This document shows positions 9,929 to 19,560 of a stretch of 64,000 bases of DNA, piece by piece. Position numbers and translations under genes: made by a program. Within the stretch, counting starts at the first letter, position 1. Each line of letters begins with the position of its first letter. The stretch comes from Microterricola gilva (GTDB lineage Bacteria > Actinomycetota > Actinomycetes > Actinomycetales > Microbacteriaceae): NCBI RefSeq assembly GCF_004217495.1, contig NZ_SHLC01000001.1, positions 124,001 through 188,000 on the forward strand, given 5' to 3'. The notes under the pieces were generated by a model. That model did no database searches, was not told where the DNA came from, and saw only the letters and a list, made by a program, of their open reading frames with translations.

Positions 9929-10534
9929 ATGGTTCGCTCCAGTGGAACGAAACGCGCCATTCTCGACGCGGCGCTCGAACTGGCGGCGACCAGGGGCATC
10001 ACCGGCACAACGATGGATGACGTCGCGGAGCGTGCAGGGGTCGCCAAGGGCAGCCTCTACTACAACTTCAGCTCCAAGGACCAGCTCTTCGAGGCGCTGC
10101 TCGAGGAGGGTGTCGGCTCGCTCGCCGACGCCCTCCGCGAGGCGCGCGGCGAGCTGGTCGGCTGGGCGGCGATCGAGGCGCTCGTCGCCGCCCTGCTCGA
10201 CCGCATCGCGGCGAACGCGGCGCTGGCCAAGCTGATGGCCTCCGAGATCTTCCGCACCGACCGTGCGTGGCAGAAGACGCTGTTCGCGCTGCGGCACGAG
10301 GCGCTCACGGTGTTCGCAGAGGCGATCGAGCAGGCGGATGCCGCGGCTGCGGCATCCGCAGGAACCGCAGCGCCGGGCGCCGGCGCGAGCACGATCATGG
10401 CCTCGAGCGTGTTCGGCGCAGTGCTGATGTCCGGCCTGGAGTGGCTCGTCTTCGAGCCGGAACGCTCCCGCGACGAGGTCGCGGCCGCGATCCTCGCCTC
10501 GCTGAGCGGCGCGCTCGCCCCGCGCCCCAGCTGA
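9929..10534 (+). CDS. TetR/AcrR family transcriptional regulator
   Basis: A 201-residue repressor. The N-terminal ~50 residues form the TetR helix-turn-helix ('TTMDDVAERAGVAKGSLYYNF'-type recognition helix, with the usual 'LYYNFSSKDQLFEALL' continuation). The C-terminal ligand-binding half is alanine-rich and not diagnostic. It lies 37 bases downstream of the YhgE/Pip gene in the same direction. No good ribosome site or own promoter was seen, so it is probably the last gene of that operon. The palindrome at 6984-6997 is the likely binding site (inference). Confidence 0.88.
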   Translation: MVRSSGTKRAILDAALELAATRGITGTTMDDVAERAGVAKGSLYYNFSSKDQLFEALLEEGVGSLADALREARGELVGWAAIEALVAALLDRIAANAALAKLMASEIFRTDRAWQKTLFALRHEALTVFAEAIEQADAAAAASAGTAAPGAGASTIMASSVFGAVLMSGLEWLVFEPERSRDEVAAAILASLSGALAPRPS

Positions 10535-10616
10535 CTTCCACTCTCAACGGACGGGCGGGGCTGCCGCCGTCGCGGCGCTTCGCGGCGAGCTGACGGGGCT
10601 TCAGCGCGGGGCGCGA

Positions 10617-10628
10617 TAAGGTGGAGTG
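10617..10628 (+). promoter_or_regulatory. Leaderless-type -10 element for DUF3151-purA
   Basis: TAAGGT (10617-10622) matches the actinobacterial TAnnnT -10 and ends five bases before the GTG start. No Shine-Dalgarno sequence is present, so transcription probably begins at the start codon. Confidence 0.6.
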
Positions 10629-11158
10629 TGACTGGCGACGACTCGCTTGGCCCTGCCGAGATAGAACTGCCCGATGCGCCGACTGTGCGTGAGGCCTTGG
10701 CTTCAGCGAATCGTGACGAGGTCGCAGACCTGGTGCTCCGGCATCCGGAGTCTCCGCTGGCCTGGGCCGAGCTCTCCGACATCGCCCACGCCGACGGCCG
10801 GGTGCTTGACGCCTACGCATATGCACTCGTCGCGCACGCCCGCGCAGGCGACGCGCTGCAGGATGCCGGCTGGCAGCCGGGCGATGCCGTTCCGTGGAGA
10901 CTGCGCTCCAACCGCGGCGTGCTGCGCGCGGCCTATGCTCTTCGCCGCTCGGCCAGTGCGATCGGCGCCCACGACGAGGCCGACCGCCTCGGCGACTTCC
11001 TGCAGAGCGTCGACCCGACCGCGGTCGGGCGCATCGAAGTGAAGTACACGACAACCCAACTCTTGCCGGTGATCACACCGGAGATGATTGCGGCAGCGAC
11101 GCCGCCCACCGAGGTCTCGACAGGCTCGACCACCATGGTCATTCGAGGAGAGGACTAG
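10628..11158 (+). CDS. DUF3151 domain protein
   Basis: This 176-residue protein matches the actinobacterial DUF3151 family by its '[11 protein letters not shown]', '[21 protein letters not shown]', 'PVPW'-like '[15 protein letters not shown]' and '[15 protein letters not shown]' blocks, a helical TPR-like fold of unknown biochemical role. Family members commonly sit near purA or fba in actinobacteria, as here, where purA starts four bases after its stop. The GTG start is preceded by a TAnnnT element and looks leaderless. The last ~20 codons run through a copy of a dispersed 'GGTTTCGACAGGCTCAACC'-like repeat (11111-11134), which probably explains the poorly conserved C-terminal tail. Confidence 0.85.
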   Translation: MTGDDSLGPAEIELPDAPTVREALASANRDEVADLVLRHPESPLAWAELSDIAHADGRVLDAYAYALVAHARAGDALQDAGWQPGDAVPWRLRSNRGVLRAAYALRRSASAIGAHDEADRLGDFLQSVDPTAVGRIEVKYTTTQLLPVITPEMIAAATPPTEVSTGSTTMVIRGED

Positions 11159-11162
11159 CAAT

Positions 11163-12449
11163 ATGCCAGCAATCGTTTTGATCGGCGCTCAGTGGGGCGA
11201 CGAGGGCAAGGGCAAGGCGACCGACCTGCTCGGCTCGCGCGTCGACTACGTCGTCAAGTTCAACGGCGGAAACAACGCAGGGCACACGGTGGTCGTCGGT
11301 GACGAGAAGTACGCACTGCACCTGCTGCCGTCCGGCATCCTGACCGCGAACGTCACGCCCGTCATCTCCAACGGCGTCGTCGTCGACATCGAGGTCCTGT
11401 TCGAGGAACTCGACGCGCTCTCCTCCCGCGGCGTCGACGTCTCCAAGCTCAAGGTGAGCGCCAACGCGCACGTCATCACCCAGTACCACCGCACCCTCGA
11501 CAAGGTCACGGAGCGCTTCCTCGGCAAGCGTCAGATCGGCACGACCGGGCGCGGCATCGGCCCGAGCTACGCCGACAAAATCAACCGCGTCGGCATCCGC
11601 ATTCAGGACCTCTTCGACGAGAACATCCTGCGCCAGAAGGTGGAGGGCGCCCTCGAGCAGAAGAACCACCTGCTGGTCAAGGTATACAACCGCCGCGCCA
11701 TCACCGTCGACGAGATCGTGACCGAGCTGCTCAGCTACGCCGAGCGCCTGCGCCCGATGGTCGAAGACACGGCACTGCTGCTGCACAAGGCGCTCGAGGA
11801 CGACAAGACCGTGCTGTTCGAGGGCGGCCAGGCCACGATGCTGGATGTCGACCACGGCACCTACCCGTTCGTCACCTCCTCGAACGCGACCTCCGGCGGC
11901 GCCGTCACCGGCTCCGGCATCGCGCCGAACAAGATCGACCGCGTGATCGCCGTCGTCAAGGCGTACACGACGCGCGTCGGCGCCGGCCCGTTCCCGACCG
12001 AGCTCTTCGACGACAACGGCGAGTTCCTGCGCGCCAACGGCTTCGAGTTCGGCACCACCACCGGGCGCCCGCGCCGCTGTGGCTGGTACGACGCCCCGAT
12101 CGCGCGCTACACCGCGCGCATCAACGGCGTCACCGACTTCGTGCTCACCAAGCTCGACGTGCTCACCGGCCTGCCGACCATCCCGGTGTGCGTCGCCTAC
12201 GACGTCGACGGTGTGCGCTTCGACGAGGTGCCCGTCTCGCAGTCGGACTTCCACCACGCCACCCCGATCTACGAGAACTTCCCCGGCTGGACGGAAGACC
12301 TCACCGGCGTGCGCAGCTTCGAGGAGCTGCCGAAGAACGCGCAGGACTACGTGCTCGCGATCGAGGCGATGAGCGGCTCGCGCATCTCGGCGATCGGCGT
12401 CGGCCCCGGCCGCGACGCGATCGTCGTGCGTCACGACCTGATCGACTAA
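11163..12449 (+). CDS. purA: Adenylosuccinate synthetase
   Basis: The 428-residue enzyme joins IMP and aspartate using GTP to give adenylosuccinate, the first committed step to AMP, in the cytoplasm. Diagnostic features are the P-loop 'QWGDEGKGK' (residues 10-18, catalytic Asp13), 'NNAGHT' with catalytic His41, the switch and IMP-binding segments '[11 protein letters not shown]' and '[23 protein letters not shown]', and the C-terminal '[13 protein letters not shown]' and 'TKLDVLTG' guanine-binding site. Length is normal for the family. The ATG at 11163 is chosen because it follows a GGAGAGGA ribosome site and starts the conserved '[11 protein letters not shown]'. It is co-transcribed with the DUF3151 gene and ends at a strong terminator. 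Confidence 0.98.
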   Translation: MPAIVLIGAQWGDEGKGKATDLLGSRVDYVVKFNGGNNAGHTVVVGDEKYALHLLPSGILTANVTPVISNGVVVDIEVLFEELDALSSRGVDVSKLKVSANAHVITQYHRTLDKVTERFLGKRQIGTTGRGIGPSYADKINRVGIRIQDLFDENILRQKVEGALEQKNHLLVKVYNRRAITVDEIVTELLSYAERLRPMVEDTALLLHKALEDDKTVLFEGGQATMLDVDHGTYPFVTSSNATSGGAVTGSGIAPNKIDRVIAVVKAYTTRVGAGPFPTELFDDNGEFLRANGFEFGTTTGRPRRCGWYDAPIARYTARINGVTDFVLTKLDVLTGLPTIPVCVAYDVDGVRFDEVPVSQSDFHHATPIYENFPGWTEDLTGVRSFEELPKNAQDYVLAIEAMSGSRISAIGVGPGRDAIVVRHDLID

Positions 12450-12477
12450 GACTCGACGGTGCGGCCGCGACGTGCGC

Positions 12478-12547
12478 GTCGCGGCCCGCCAACTGTGCAG
12501 GGGCCCGGGATCTTTCCCGGGCCCCTGCGTTTTTCCCGGGCCGCGAC
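12478..12547 (+). terminator. Nested-stem terminator after purA
   Basis: The inner perfect 13-bp stem (12497-12509 with 12516-12528) is followed by GTTTTT. An outer 11-bp stem (12478-12488 with 12537-12547) encloses it. A near copy of the whole structure occurs at 19449-19518, after the next gene. Confidence 0.9.
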
Positions 12548-12643
12548 CGGCGCGCACGCGCCACCCGAGAAAAATTCGCGTTGCCTCCGTTTGCTGCGCT
12601 AGCGTGAATCCCGATACGTATTTGCCACGCACTTGGGGGACAC

Positions 12644-15600
12644 ATGGCGAAGCTGACTCGACGACCGCGCACACGCACAACGGCACTGGGGCTCACCGCC
12701 GTGCTGCTGGGGGCACTGATCGCACCACTCGGTGCGACAGGGGCGGCCTTCGCCGATGTCACCGCCATGCTCGGCATCCAGAAGACGGCCAGCGCGAGCA
12801 CCGTGGCCCCGGGCGAGACCTTCGAGTACACCCTCGCGGTGAGCTGCGGCTCGATCACCGACGTCGGATGCCGCGACGCCGAGCTCGTCGACACGGTGCC
12901 GCCCGAGTTCGAGATCCTCGGGGTTGCCGTCGCCCAGAGCCTCGGCACGAGCACACACGCCATCAGCGGGCAGACGGTGACCGTGAACTTCACGACCGAC
13001 CTCGGCGACGGCACCGTCGGCATCGCCGACAACGTCGCTGGCACGGTGACGATCAGTGTGCGTCTGCGGGCGGACACGCCGTACGAGGCCAACGGCATCC
13101 CCGTCACGAACACGGCGGCCATCGGGGCGAGCAACGCCGACACGCAGACCTCCGCCGTCGACGTCACCCCCGCGGTTGAGCTCGCGTTGGCGACCAAGAC
13201 CAGCAAGAGCTTCGACCCGACGAGCGGGCAGAACCTTCCGGACTCGTCCACGAACGTCACGCTCACTGGCACGAACACCTCGAACGCGGCCGTCGACACG
13301 CTCACGATCAGCGACCCGGCGGATCCGAGCGCCGTGCCGAACCCCTTCGACTACCTGAAGTACACGGCGCTCACCTCGGTGAGCTACCCGGCTGGCGCCG
13401 ACACCGTCGTGATGGAGCTGTGGGACGGCTCGAGCTGGGTCGCCGGCGCCCCGGCCAGCGGCGGCGCGACGCCGACGGCGCCGCCCGTTCCCACCGCGAC
13501 CGATGCGCGCGGCATCCGTCTCGTCTTCTCCAGTTCCGACTCCGCCATCAAGATCGAGGCGGGTGCGCAGGGCGGTTTCGTCGCGACTCTCAAGCAGCGC
13601 ACGGAGCTGCAGCAGTCGATCACCGTGCCGAACACCGTCTCCTCGACGGTCGCCCTCGGCAACGACGACGCGCAGGCACTCGGTGGAGCCGACTACCGCA
13701 TCGTCACCGAGCCGATCCTCGTCGAGGCGACGAAGGCCTTCGACCCCGCGGCTGTCCTCGCCGGCGGCACGAGCACCGTCACGCTCGGCGCGGCGAACAG
13801 CGGCGAGACCGAACTCGACACGCTCGCCATCCGCGAACCGGCGACCGGTTCCTTCAGCACGGATGTCGCATTCACCGGCTTCACCGGCGATGTGGTCTTC
13901 CCGCAGGGTGCCGAGACCGGTGTGCTCACCTACTACTACCGCCTCGTCCCCGGCGGCGCCGTGCTCAGCCAGACCATTCCACTGACCGACGGAACCCCGA
14001 TCCCCACCCCGGCGCCGCTCGGCATCCTGGAGCACTTCGAACTGGTCTTCACCGACACCGACGGCGGGAAGATCATCGAGGGGGCCAACGTCCACGTCGC
14101 CTTCACGGTCGAGACCGACGCCGCGCTCGACCCGGGGGCGACGATCCCGAACGACGTCGACGTCACCGGAACGAACAGCACGTCCAGCCAGAGCGACCAG
14201 GATGACGCAGAGCTCACCATCCTCGAACGCCACATCGCGGTCGACACCGACAAGAAGATCAACCCGGGGCAGCTCATCGGTGTCCCGGGCCAGACTGCGC
14301 TCGTGCAGCTGCCGACGCAGCTGCTGGACCCGGAGTCGACGACCGGCGCGAAGACGATCACCGTGCAGGACCCGCAGGGCACCGACGCCGAGGTGCTCGC
14401 CTCGGAGTGGTGGCAGTACTTCAACGCGACCGCGATCACCAAGACCGACGTTCCGCCGGACTCCTCGCTGACGGTGTCCTACTTCGATCGGGATACCCAG
14501 ACCTGGATCCCGCTGCAGGGTGCGATCGACATTCAGGGATCAACCTCGTTCTCGATGGACATCCCCTCGGCACTGCAGGACTCGATCGGCGGCCTCCGCT
14601 TCGAGTACACCAGCGACACGGAGTTCCCGCCAGGCACGACGCTGCAGCCGAACTTCACGAGCGTGCTGACGCAGAGCATCCCGCCGGCCCCGGCAAGCAA
14701 TGTGCTCGTCGAGAACTGTTCGTCCGCCGCCGCGACCGCCCCCGGCGTGCCACCGGCCGCCGCCGACGGGCCGGTTCCGTGCCCGACGATCGAGCTCATC
14801 GCGCCGACGCCGGGCTCCGGCGACCTGATCGACAAGACCTGGCTGACCGATGTGGTCTCCGCCCGTAGCCACGAGCAGGCCACGGCCGAGCTGGCCTGGT
14901 CGACCGGTGGATACAACGGCCTCGAGCGGGTCGTCATCGCGGATGTCGCCGACGAGCCTCACTCTCCGGCCGACGTCGCCTCCTCCGTCTACCAGGCATT
15001 CAACCTGGTGGCGGTCGATGCGATCACGCCGGCGCTCGACCCGTTGCTGGAGTACGACACCGTCACCGCGGTGGAGCTGTGGAACGGCAGCAGCTGGACC
15101 GAGGCAGCGAACAGCCCCTGCGCGAGCAGCAGCGCCTGCGAGGGCACGCTGCCGCGCATCGCGCTCACGCCGGCCGAGCAGGAGTCGACGACCAGCGTTC
15201 GGCTGGTCTTCACCGAGAACACCACGGCCCGCCAGAACGCCACAGACATCGACGCCCCGCTGCCCGGCAGCGGCGTCGCGAGCTCCTTCGGCAACAACCG
15301 GCACACCGATCTCGTCTTCCAGGTGCGCGACCTGGTGCGCGTCGAGGACAGCGGCGTGAGCCCGGACCCCGTGCTCGGCAGCCGTGACTACAACACGGCA
15401 ACGCCAGGCGACGTCGACAACACGGCCAGCGCCACCGGGTTCACCGGGCCGCAGCAGATCGTGCGCGACACGGCATCCGACGTCATCTCGATCCTTGACC
15501 GCCCGCTGAACACCACGGTGTCCAAGGGCTGGACCGGTGGACCGATGGGCATCCCGCCGAGCGGCACGCCCGCGAACGCGTACCCGACCGGGCGGGTGAC

Positions 15601-18600
15601 GATCGTGGCAAGCAACGCCACCGTCGCCCGCGTCGACACGCTGCAGATCAGCGACCCGGCACCGGGCTCGACCGTCACCCCGTTCGAGCAGTTCAATCTC
15701 AAGAGCATCGTCTCGATCGTCGAACCGGCAGGCAGCGTCGGCGCGAGCACGCGCGTGACGCTGAAGCGGGCCGGGGCGGCAGCCACCACGCACAGCGTGG
15801 CTCAGGCGCTGGCGCTGACCGAGGCCCAGTTGGCGAACGTCGTCGGCATCACGGTCGCCTACAACGGGCGCATCGAGTCCGCCGCCAAGGGTACGGTCAC
15901 CATGGACCTGCGCCTGCGCCCGACCCAGCGCAGCAACGGTGCCCCGGTCACGGTGACCCAGTCGCCCGTCCGCAACGACGCGCAGAGCGCCGTCGAAGAC
16001 CTCGGCGGCGTCAACGGCCAGCACACGGTCACCGACACGGATGACGCGGCCATCACGCTGCAGGACCTCGACATCTCGGTCGTCACGACGAAGACGTTCA
16101 GCCCGCAGCTGCAGACCGCGCCGAACAACGCCCCGATCCTGATGACGCTCTCCGCGCGCCCCGGCGGTTCGGCGCGCACGGCCGAGATGGTCGTGGTCGA
16201 CGATCGCACCACGTTCTGGAACGCCTTCGACTTCGTCGGATTTGATCCGTCCTTCCAACTGGCGGCGCCGATCACCCGGGTGCAGGTCGACGCGTTCACC
16301 GGCGGCACCTTCACCGCCGGGCCGCCGGCCAACGGCCTCGACCGCAGCGGCGGGTCCTGGGTGACCGGCACCGCAGGCACCGTCGCCGATGCGCTGAAGC
16401 TGCCGGGCACCGTCACAGCGGACGAGGTGCAGGGGCTGCGTTTCACCTTCACCCGCGCCGACGGCTCGCAGTGGGAGAACCCGGCCAATCCGTTGCAGCA
16501 GATGCCGATCATCGTCGAACGACGTGCACAGTTCCGGAGCGGCGGCGACAACCTGCCGACCGGTGTCGCCACGGTTCCGGCGCCGGGCGAGAACATCATG
16601 GGGCCCGGCGGCGGCTACACGAACACCGTCACCGCCGACGTCACGAGCGCCGTCAACGGTCCCGGCCAACTGCCGCTGACGGCGGAGCACAGCACAACGG
16701 CCCGCGCCTTCTACGTGCAGCCGGCGACGGAGGTCGCCGTGGTCAAGGGCCCGATCGGCGCCCAGAACCCGGGCGAGCAGATCCCGTTCACGCTCGATGT
16801 GACCAACACGAGCACGACGACGCAGATCATGAACCCGGTCATCACCGATCTGCTGCCGACGACGGTGATCGGTGGCGTCACCGTCCCCGAGCTGGTCTTC
16901 GATCCGGATGCCACGGACTCGCCGTACTCCTACGAGCTCACGCCTGGCACCGGCAGCGTCATCCCGCCGGCCTCTCCGATGCCGACGGATCCGTCGCAGG
17001 TGCGCGTCGCGGTCAACGCCGATCAGACCGCGATCACGTTCCGCTTCCCGGACGGCAGCGCGCTGGCGCCGGGTGAGAACTACCGCATCACGATCAAGCT
17101 CATGTTCCGTCCAGGCATCGTCGCTGACACCCAGGTGCAGAACGCCTTCGAGGTGAGCTCTGACCAGGTGTTCACCAACTGCAACGGCGTGGGCGGGCTG
17201 CCCGTTGTGGAGTGCGCGGCCAACACGACCGTGTACCCCGTGGCGGCCGGCGCCCTGCGCGGGCACAAGTACGTCCAGGCCGATGACGATGAACTGGGGC
17301 TCCGTAACGTCCAGAACCCCACGCAGGCCGCATCGTGCGCGCCGGCCGCGGGCACCGGCGGTTTCTACGACTACCCCTGCGTTCCGATCACGAAGCCGGG
17401 GGCGACGGAGACCTGGCTCGAGCGGCTGCAGAACTCCGGAACGCAGCCACTCGACCAGATCGTCACGATCGACCGCCTGCCGACCCCCGGCGATATCGGG
17501 GCGCAGGTGCTCCTGCCCCGTGGCTCCGAGTGGGCGCCCGTGTGGGAGGGCAACGTCCGGCTCGTCCCCGGGGCCCGCACGCCGGTGCTGAGCAGCTTCT
17601 ACAGCTCGGCGGTCGACCCCTGCGTGGCGGATCTGCGGCCCACGGGAACACAGTGCGACCCCGGCTCGTGGCTGCCGTTGACCGCCGGCGTGGACCCGAG
17701 TCTGGTCAAGCACGTCAAGTTCGTGTTCGATTTCGGCAGCGACCCGCTGCTGCCAGGTGAGATTCTGGGCTACACCTTCCAGACCCGTACCCCGGCCGTG
17801 TCGCCGACATCCGGAGCGGACACCATCGCCTGGAACACCGTCGCGACCGGCGCCCGCACGGTCGTCAGCTCTGGCGGCAACGACTCGGTGCTGCCCTCAG
17901 AGGGACACAGGGTCGGCGTGGCGCTGGCGACCGGGTCGCTCGAAGTGATCAAGCAGGTGACCGGAGACGCCTCGGGGTACGCGCCGAGCAGTTTCCCCGC
18001 GCAGCTGCAATGCGTCTCGGCAGTCGGAACGCCGCTGGAGACGGCGCTGCCGCCCATCGACCTGGTGCTCGTCAACGGGATCGGCCAGCAGGTCGACGGC
18101 CTGCCCTGGGGCGCGGAGTGTGAGCTGATCGAGGGCGACCTCGGCCAGACCGACCACAGCTCGACGACGGCAACGGTCGGCCGCAGCGATGAGCCGCTTG
18201 AGCTGGTCACGCTGACGAACGTGTACGACCTCGCCGCGATCGACATCGTCAAGACGATCGATTCGACCGCGGTCGACCAGGACGGCACAGCGGTGGGCTA
18301 CGGTCCGTTCGAGGTCGCCGTGTCCTGCAGCTTCCTCGGCCAGCCCGTCTTCGCCACCGGCTACAGCGCGGCGAGCCCGATGGCGAAGACCATCGCAGCC
18401 GATGAGCACTGGCTGCTGCGGGGGCTTCCCGCACGCGCGGGGTGCACGGTGACCGAGACCGATGCGAAGGGGGCGACGCCCATCATCACGGTGACGACGG
18501 ATGCCGGGGCGGCCCCGCCCGTCAACGGCAACTCCGCGACGGTCACCCTCACGCCGCTGGTGCAGGGACTGGCATCCGTGCGCATCACCATCGCGAACGG

Positions 18601-19405
18601 CTTCGCAGTCGGCGGGATCGCCGTCGAGAAGGTCGTGACCGGGCCGGGCGCCTCCGACTTCGGCGCAGGTCCGTTCACGGTCCGGCTCGTCTGCACCCTC
18701 GACGACGCCAGCGGTTCCCGCACGGTATGGGACGGCGAGCTCACGCTCGGCGGGGGCGATCCGCTGACGGCATCCGTCGAGAACATCGCGGCGGGCGCGC
18801 TCTGCACGGCGACCGAGACGGACGCAGGCGGAGCCGACCTCTCGGAGGTGTCGCCGAGCACGCCCACCGCGGTCGGCGCAGGCCAGACGATCTCCTTCAC
18901 GGTGACGAACACCTTCCTGATCGGCGCGATCACGGTGACCAAATCGCTCACGGGCAGCGGGGCGAGCGAGTTCGGCGACCGCAGCTTCACGGTCGAGCTC
19001 AGCTGCACGCGGGAGGTCAACGGCACGGCGGTGCCGGTGACGGTGCCAGGTGGTGCATCACGCACGCTGTCGAAGGCGGGCTCGTTGACCGCGAGCTACG
19101 CCACCCTGCCGCTCGGTGCGGTGTGCACCCTCTCCGAGACGAACACGGGCGGAGCCGTCGGCGTGGAGATCACACCGAACGCCGGCGACCCGCTGCTCGG
19201 CGTTGTCACGGTCGCCGCGGGTGAGCCCGTGGAGATCTCGGTCGTGAACACCTTCGACGCGACGCCTCCCGTGCCGCCGACCGACCTCAGCAGCACGGGC
19301 GTCGACCCGCTGCCGTTGGCGCTCGGCGCCCTCGCGGTGCTGCTGCTCGGAGGAGGCCTGATGGTGGTCGTGTCGCTCAGGCGCCGGTCGAAGGAGCGCC
19401 GCTAG
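12644..19405 (+). CDS. Giant sortase-anchored surface protein with DUF5979 repeats
   Basis: The 2253-residue protein has an Arg-rich signal peptide (cleavage probably after the AFA at residues 35-37). Several DUF11/isopeptide-like adhesin blocks follow (residues ~40-1730), then about four DUF5979 modules (~1760-2200; 'LxVxKxVTG ... VTNTF'). The C-terminus carries a sorting signal: LSSTG, a hydrophobic segment and an RRRSKERR tail. The LxxTG motif fits an actinobacterial class-E-like sortase substrate better than canonical LPXTG. It is a paralogue of the protein ending at 6874 but has fewer C-terminal modules (four against ten). The ATG follows a GGGGGA ribosome site. It is probably a cell-wall stalk or adhesin. 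The gene is bordered by two near-identical terminators, suggesting the locus was inserted or duplicated as a unit. Confidence 0.92.
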   Translation: MAKLTRRPRTRTTALGLTAVLLGALIAPLGATGAAFADVTAMLGIQKTASASTVAPGETFEYTLAVSCGSITDVGCRDAELVDTVPPEFEILGVAVAQSLGTSTHAISGQTVTVNFTTDLGDGTVGIADNVAGTVTISVRLRADTPYEANGIPVTNTAAIGASNADTQTSAVDVTPAVELALATKTSKSFDPTSGQNLPDSSTNVTLTGTNTSNAAVDTLTISDPADPSAVPNPFDYLKYTALTSVSYPAGADTVVMELWDGSSWVAGAPASGGATPTAPPVPTATDARGIRLVFSSSDSAIKIEAGAQGGFVATLKQRTELQQSITVPNTVSSTVALGNDDAQALGGADYRIVTEPILVEATKAFDPAAVLAGGTSTVTLGAANSGETELDTLAIREPATGSFSTDVAFTGFTGDVVFPQGAETGVLTYYYRLVPGGAVLSQTIPLTDGTPIPTPAPLGILEHFELVFTDTDGGKIIEGANVHVAFTVETDAALDPGATIPNDVDVTGTNSTSSQSDQDDAELTILERHIAVDTDKKINPGQLIGVPGQTALVQLPTQLLDPESTTGAKTITVQDPQGTDAEVLASEWWQYFNATAITKTDVPPDSSLTVSYFDRDTQTWIPLQGAIDIQGSTSFSMDIPSALQDSIGGLRFEYTSDTEFPPGTTLQPNFTSVLTQSIPPAPASNVLVENCSSAAATAPGVPPAAADGPVPCPTIELIAPTPGSGDLIDKTWLTDVVSARSHEQATAELAWSTGGYNGLERVVIADVADEPHSPADVASSVYQAFNLVAVDAITPALDPLLEYDTVTAVELWNGSSWTEAANSPCASSSACEGTLPRIALTPAEQESTTSVRLVFTENTTARQNATDIDAPLPGSGVASSFGNNRHTDLVFQVRDLVRVEDSGVSPDPVLGSRDYNTATPGDVDNTASATGFTGPQQIVRDTASDVISILDRPLNTTVSKGWTGGPMGIPPSGTPANAYPTGRVTIVASNATVARVDTLQISDPAPGSTVTPFEQFNLKSIVSIVEPAGSVGASTRVTLKRAGAAATTHSVAQALALTEAQLANVVGITVAYNGRIESAAKGTVTMDLRLRPTQRSNGAPVTVTQSPVRNDAQSAVEDLGGVNGQHTVTDTDDAAITLQDLDISVVTTKTFSPQLQTAPNNAPILMTLSARPGGSARTAEMVVVDDRTTFWNAFDFVGFDPSFQLAAPITRVQVDAFTGGTFTAGPPANGLDRSGGSWVTGTAGTVADALKLPGTVTADEVQGLRFTFTRADGSQWENPANPLQQMPIIVERRAQFRSGGDNLPTGVATVPAPGENIMGPGGGYTNTVTADVTSAVNGPGQLPLTAEHSTTARAFYVQPATEVAVVKGPIGAQNPGEQIPFTLDVTNTSTTTQIMNPVITDLLPTTVIGGVTVPELVFDPDATDSPYSYELTPGTGSVIPPASPMPTDPSQVRVAVNADQTAITFRFPDGSALAPGENYRITIKLMFRPGIVADTQVQNAFEVSSDQVFTNCNGVGGLPVVECAANTTVYPVAAGALRGHKYVQADDDELGLRNVQNPTQAASCAPAAGTGGFYDYPCVPITKPGATETWLERLQNSGTQPLDQIVTIDRLPTPGDIGAQVLLPRGSEWAPVWEGNVRLVPGARTPVLSSFYSSAVDPCVADLRPTGTQCDPGSWLPLTAGVDPSLVKHVKFVFDFGSDPLLPGEILGYTFQTRTPAVSPTSGADTIAWNTVATGARTVVSSGGNDSVLPSEGHRVGVALATGSLEVIKQVTGDASGYAPSSFPAQLQCVSAVGTPLETALPPIDLVLVNGIGQQVDGLPWGAECELIEGDLGQTDHSSTTATVGRSDEPLELVTLTNVYDLAAIDIVKTIDSTAVDQDGTAVGYGPFEVAVSCSFLGQPVFATGYSAASPMAKTIAADEHWLLRGLPARAGCTVTETDAKGATPIITVTTDAGAAPPVNGNSATVTLTPLVQGLASVRITIANGFAVGGIAVEKVVTGPGASDFGAGPFTVRLVCTLDDASGSRTVWDGELTLGGGDPLTASVENIAAGALCTATETDAGGADLSEVSPSTPTAVGAGQTISFTVTNTFLIGAITVTKSLTGSGASEFGDRSFTVELSCTREVNGTAVPVTVPGGASRTLSKAGSLTASYATLPLGAVCTLSETNTGGAVGVEITPNAGDPLLGVVTVAAGEPVEISVVNTFDATPPVPPTDLSSTGVDPLPLALGALAVLLLGGGLMVVVSLRRRSKERR

Positions 19406-19469
19406 CACTCAGTCTGATCACGCGGTCTGATCGCTGGGGTCAGACAGCGCGCGTCGCGGCCCGGCACAC

Positions 19470-19509
19470 GTGCAGGGGCCCGGGAGATATCCCGGGCCCC
19501 TGCACTTTT
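19470..19509 (+). terminator. Perfect 16-bp stem terminator after the second giant gene
   Basis: Arms 19470-19485 and 19490-19505 pair perfectly around GATA and are followed by TTTT. The surrounding ~70 bases (19449-19518) closely resemble the purA terminator region at 12474-12543. Confidence 0.9.
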
Positions 19510-19560
19510 CGCGGGCCGGCGGCGCTGCGAGCGGTGCCGGCTGCCGGCGGGCCGGCGGCG

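Noticed and set aside
7486-10047. Minus-strand 853-codon frame across the YhgE/Pip gene
   Set aside because: It mirrors the repeat codons of the coiled-coil region and covers three good plus-strand genes.
14540-17713. Over 1000-codon minus-strand frame opposite the second giant gene
   Set aside because: Same reason: composition-driven, no domain, no ribosome site, opposite a convincing surface protein.
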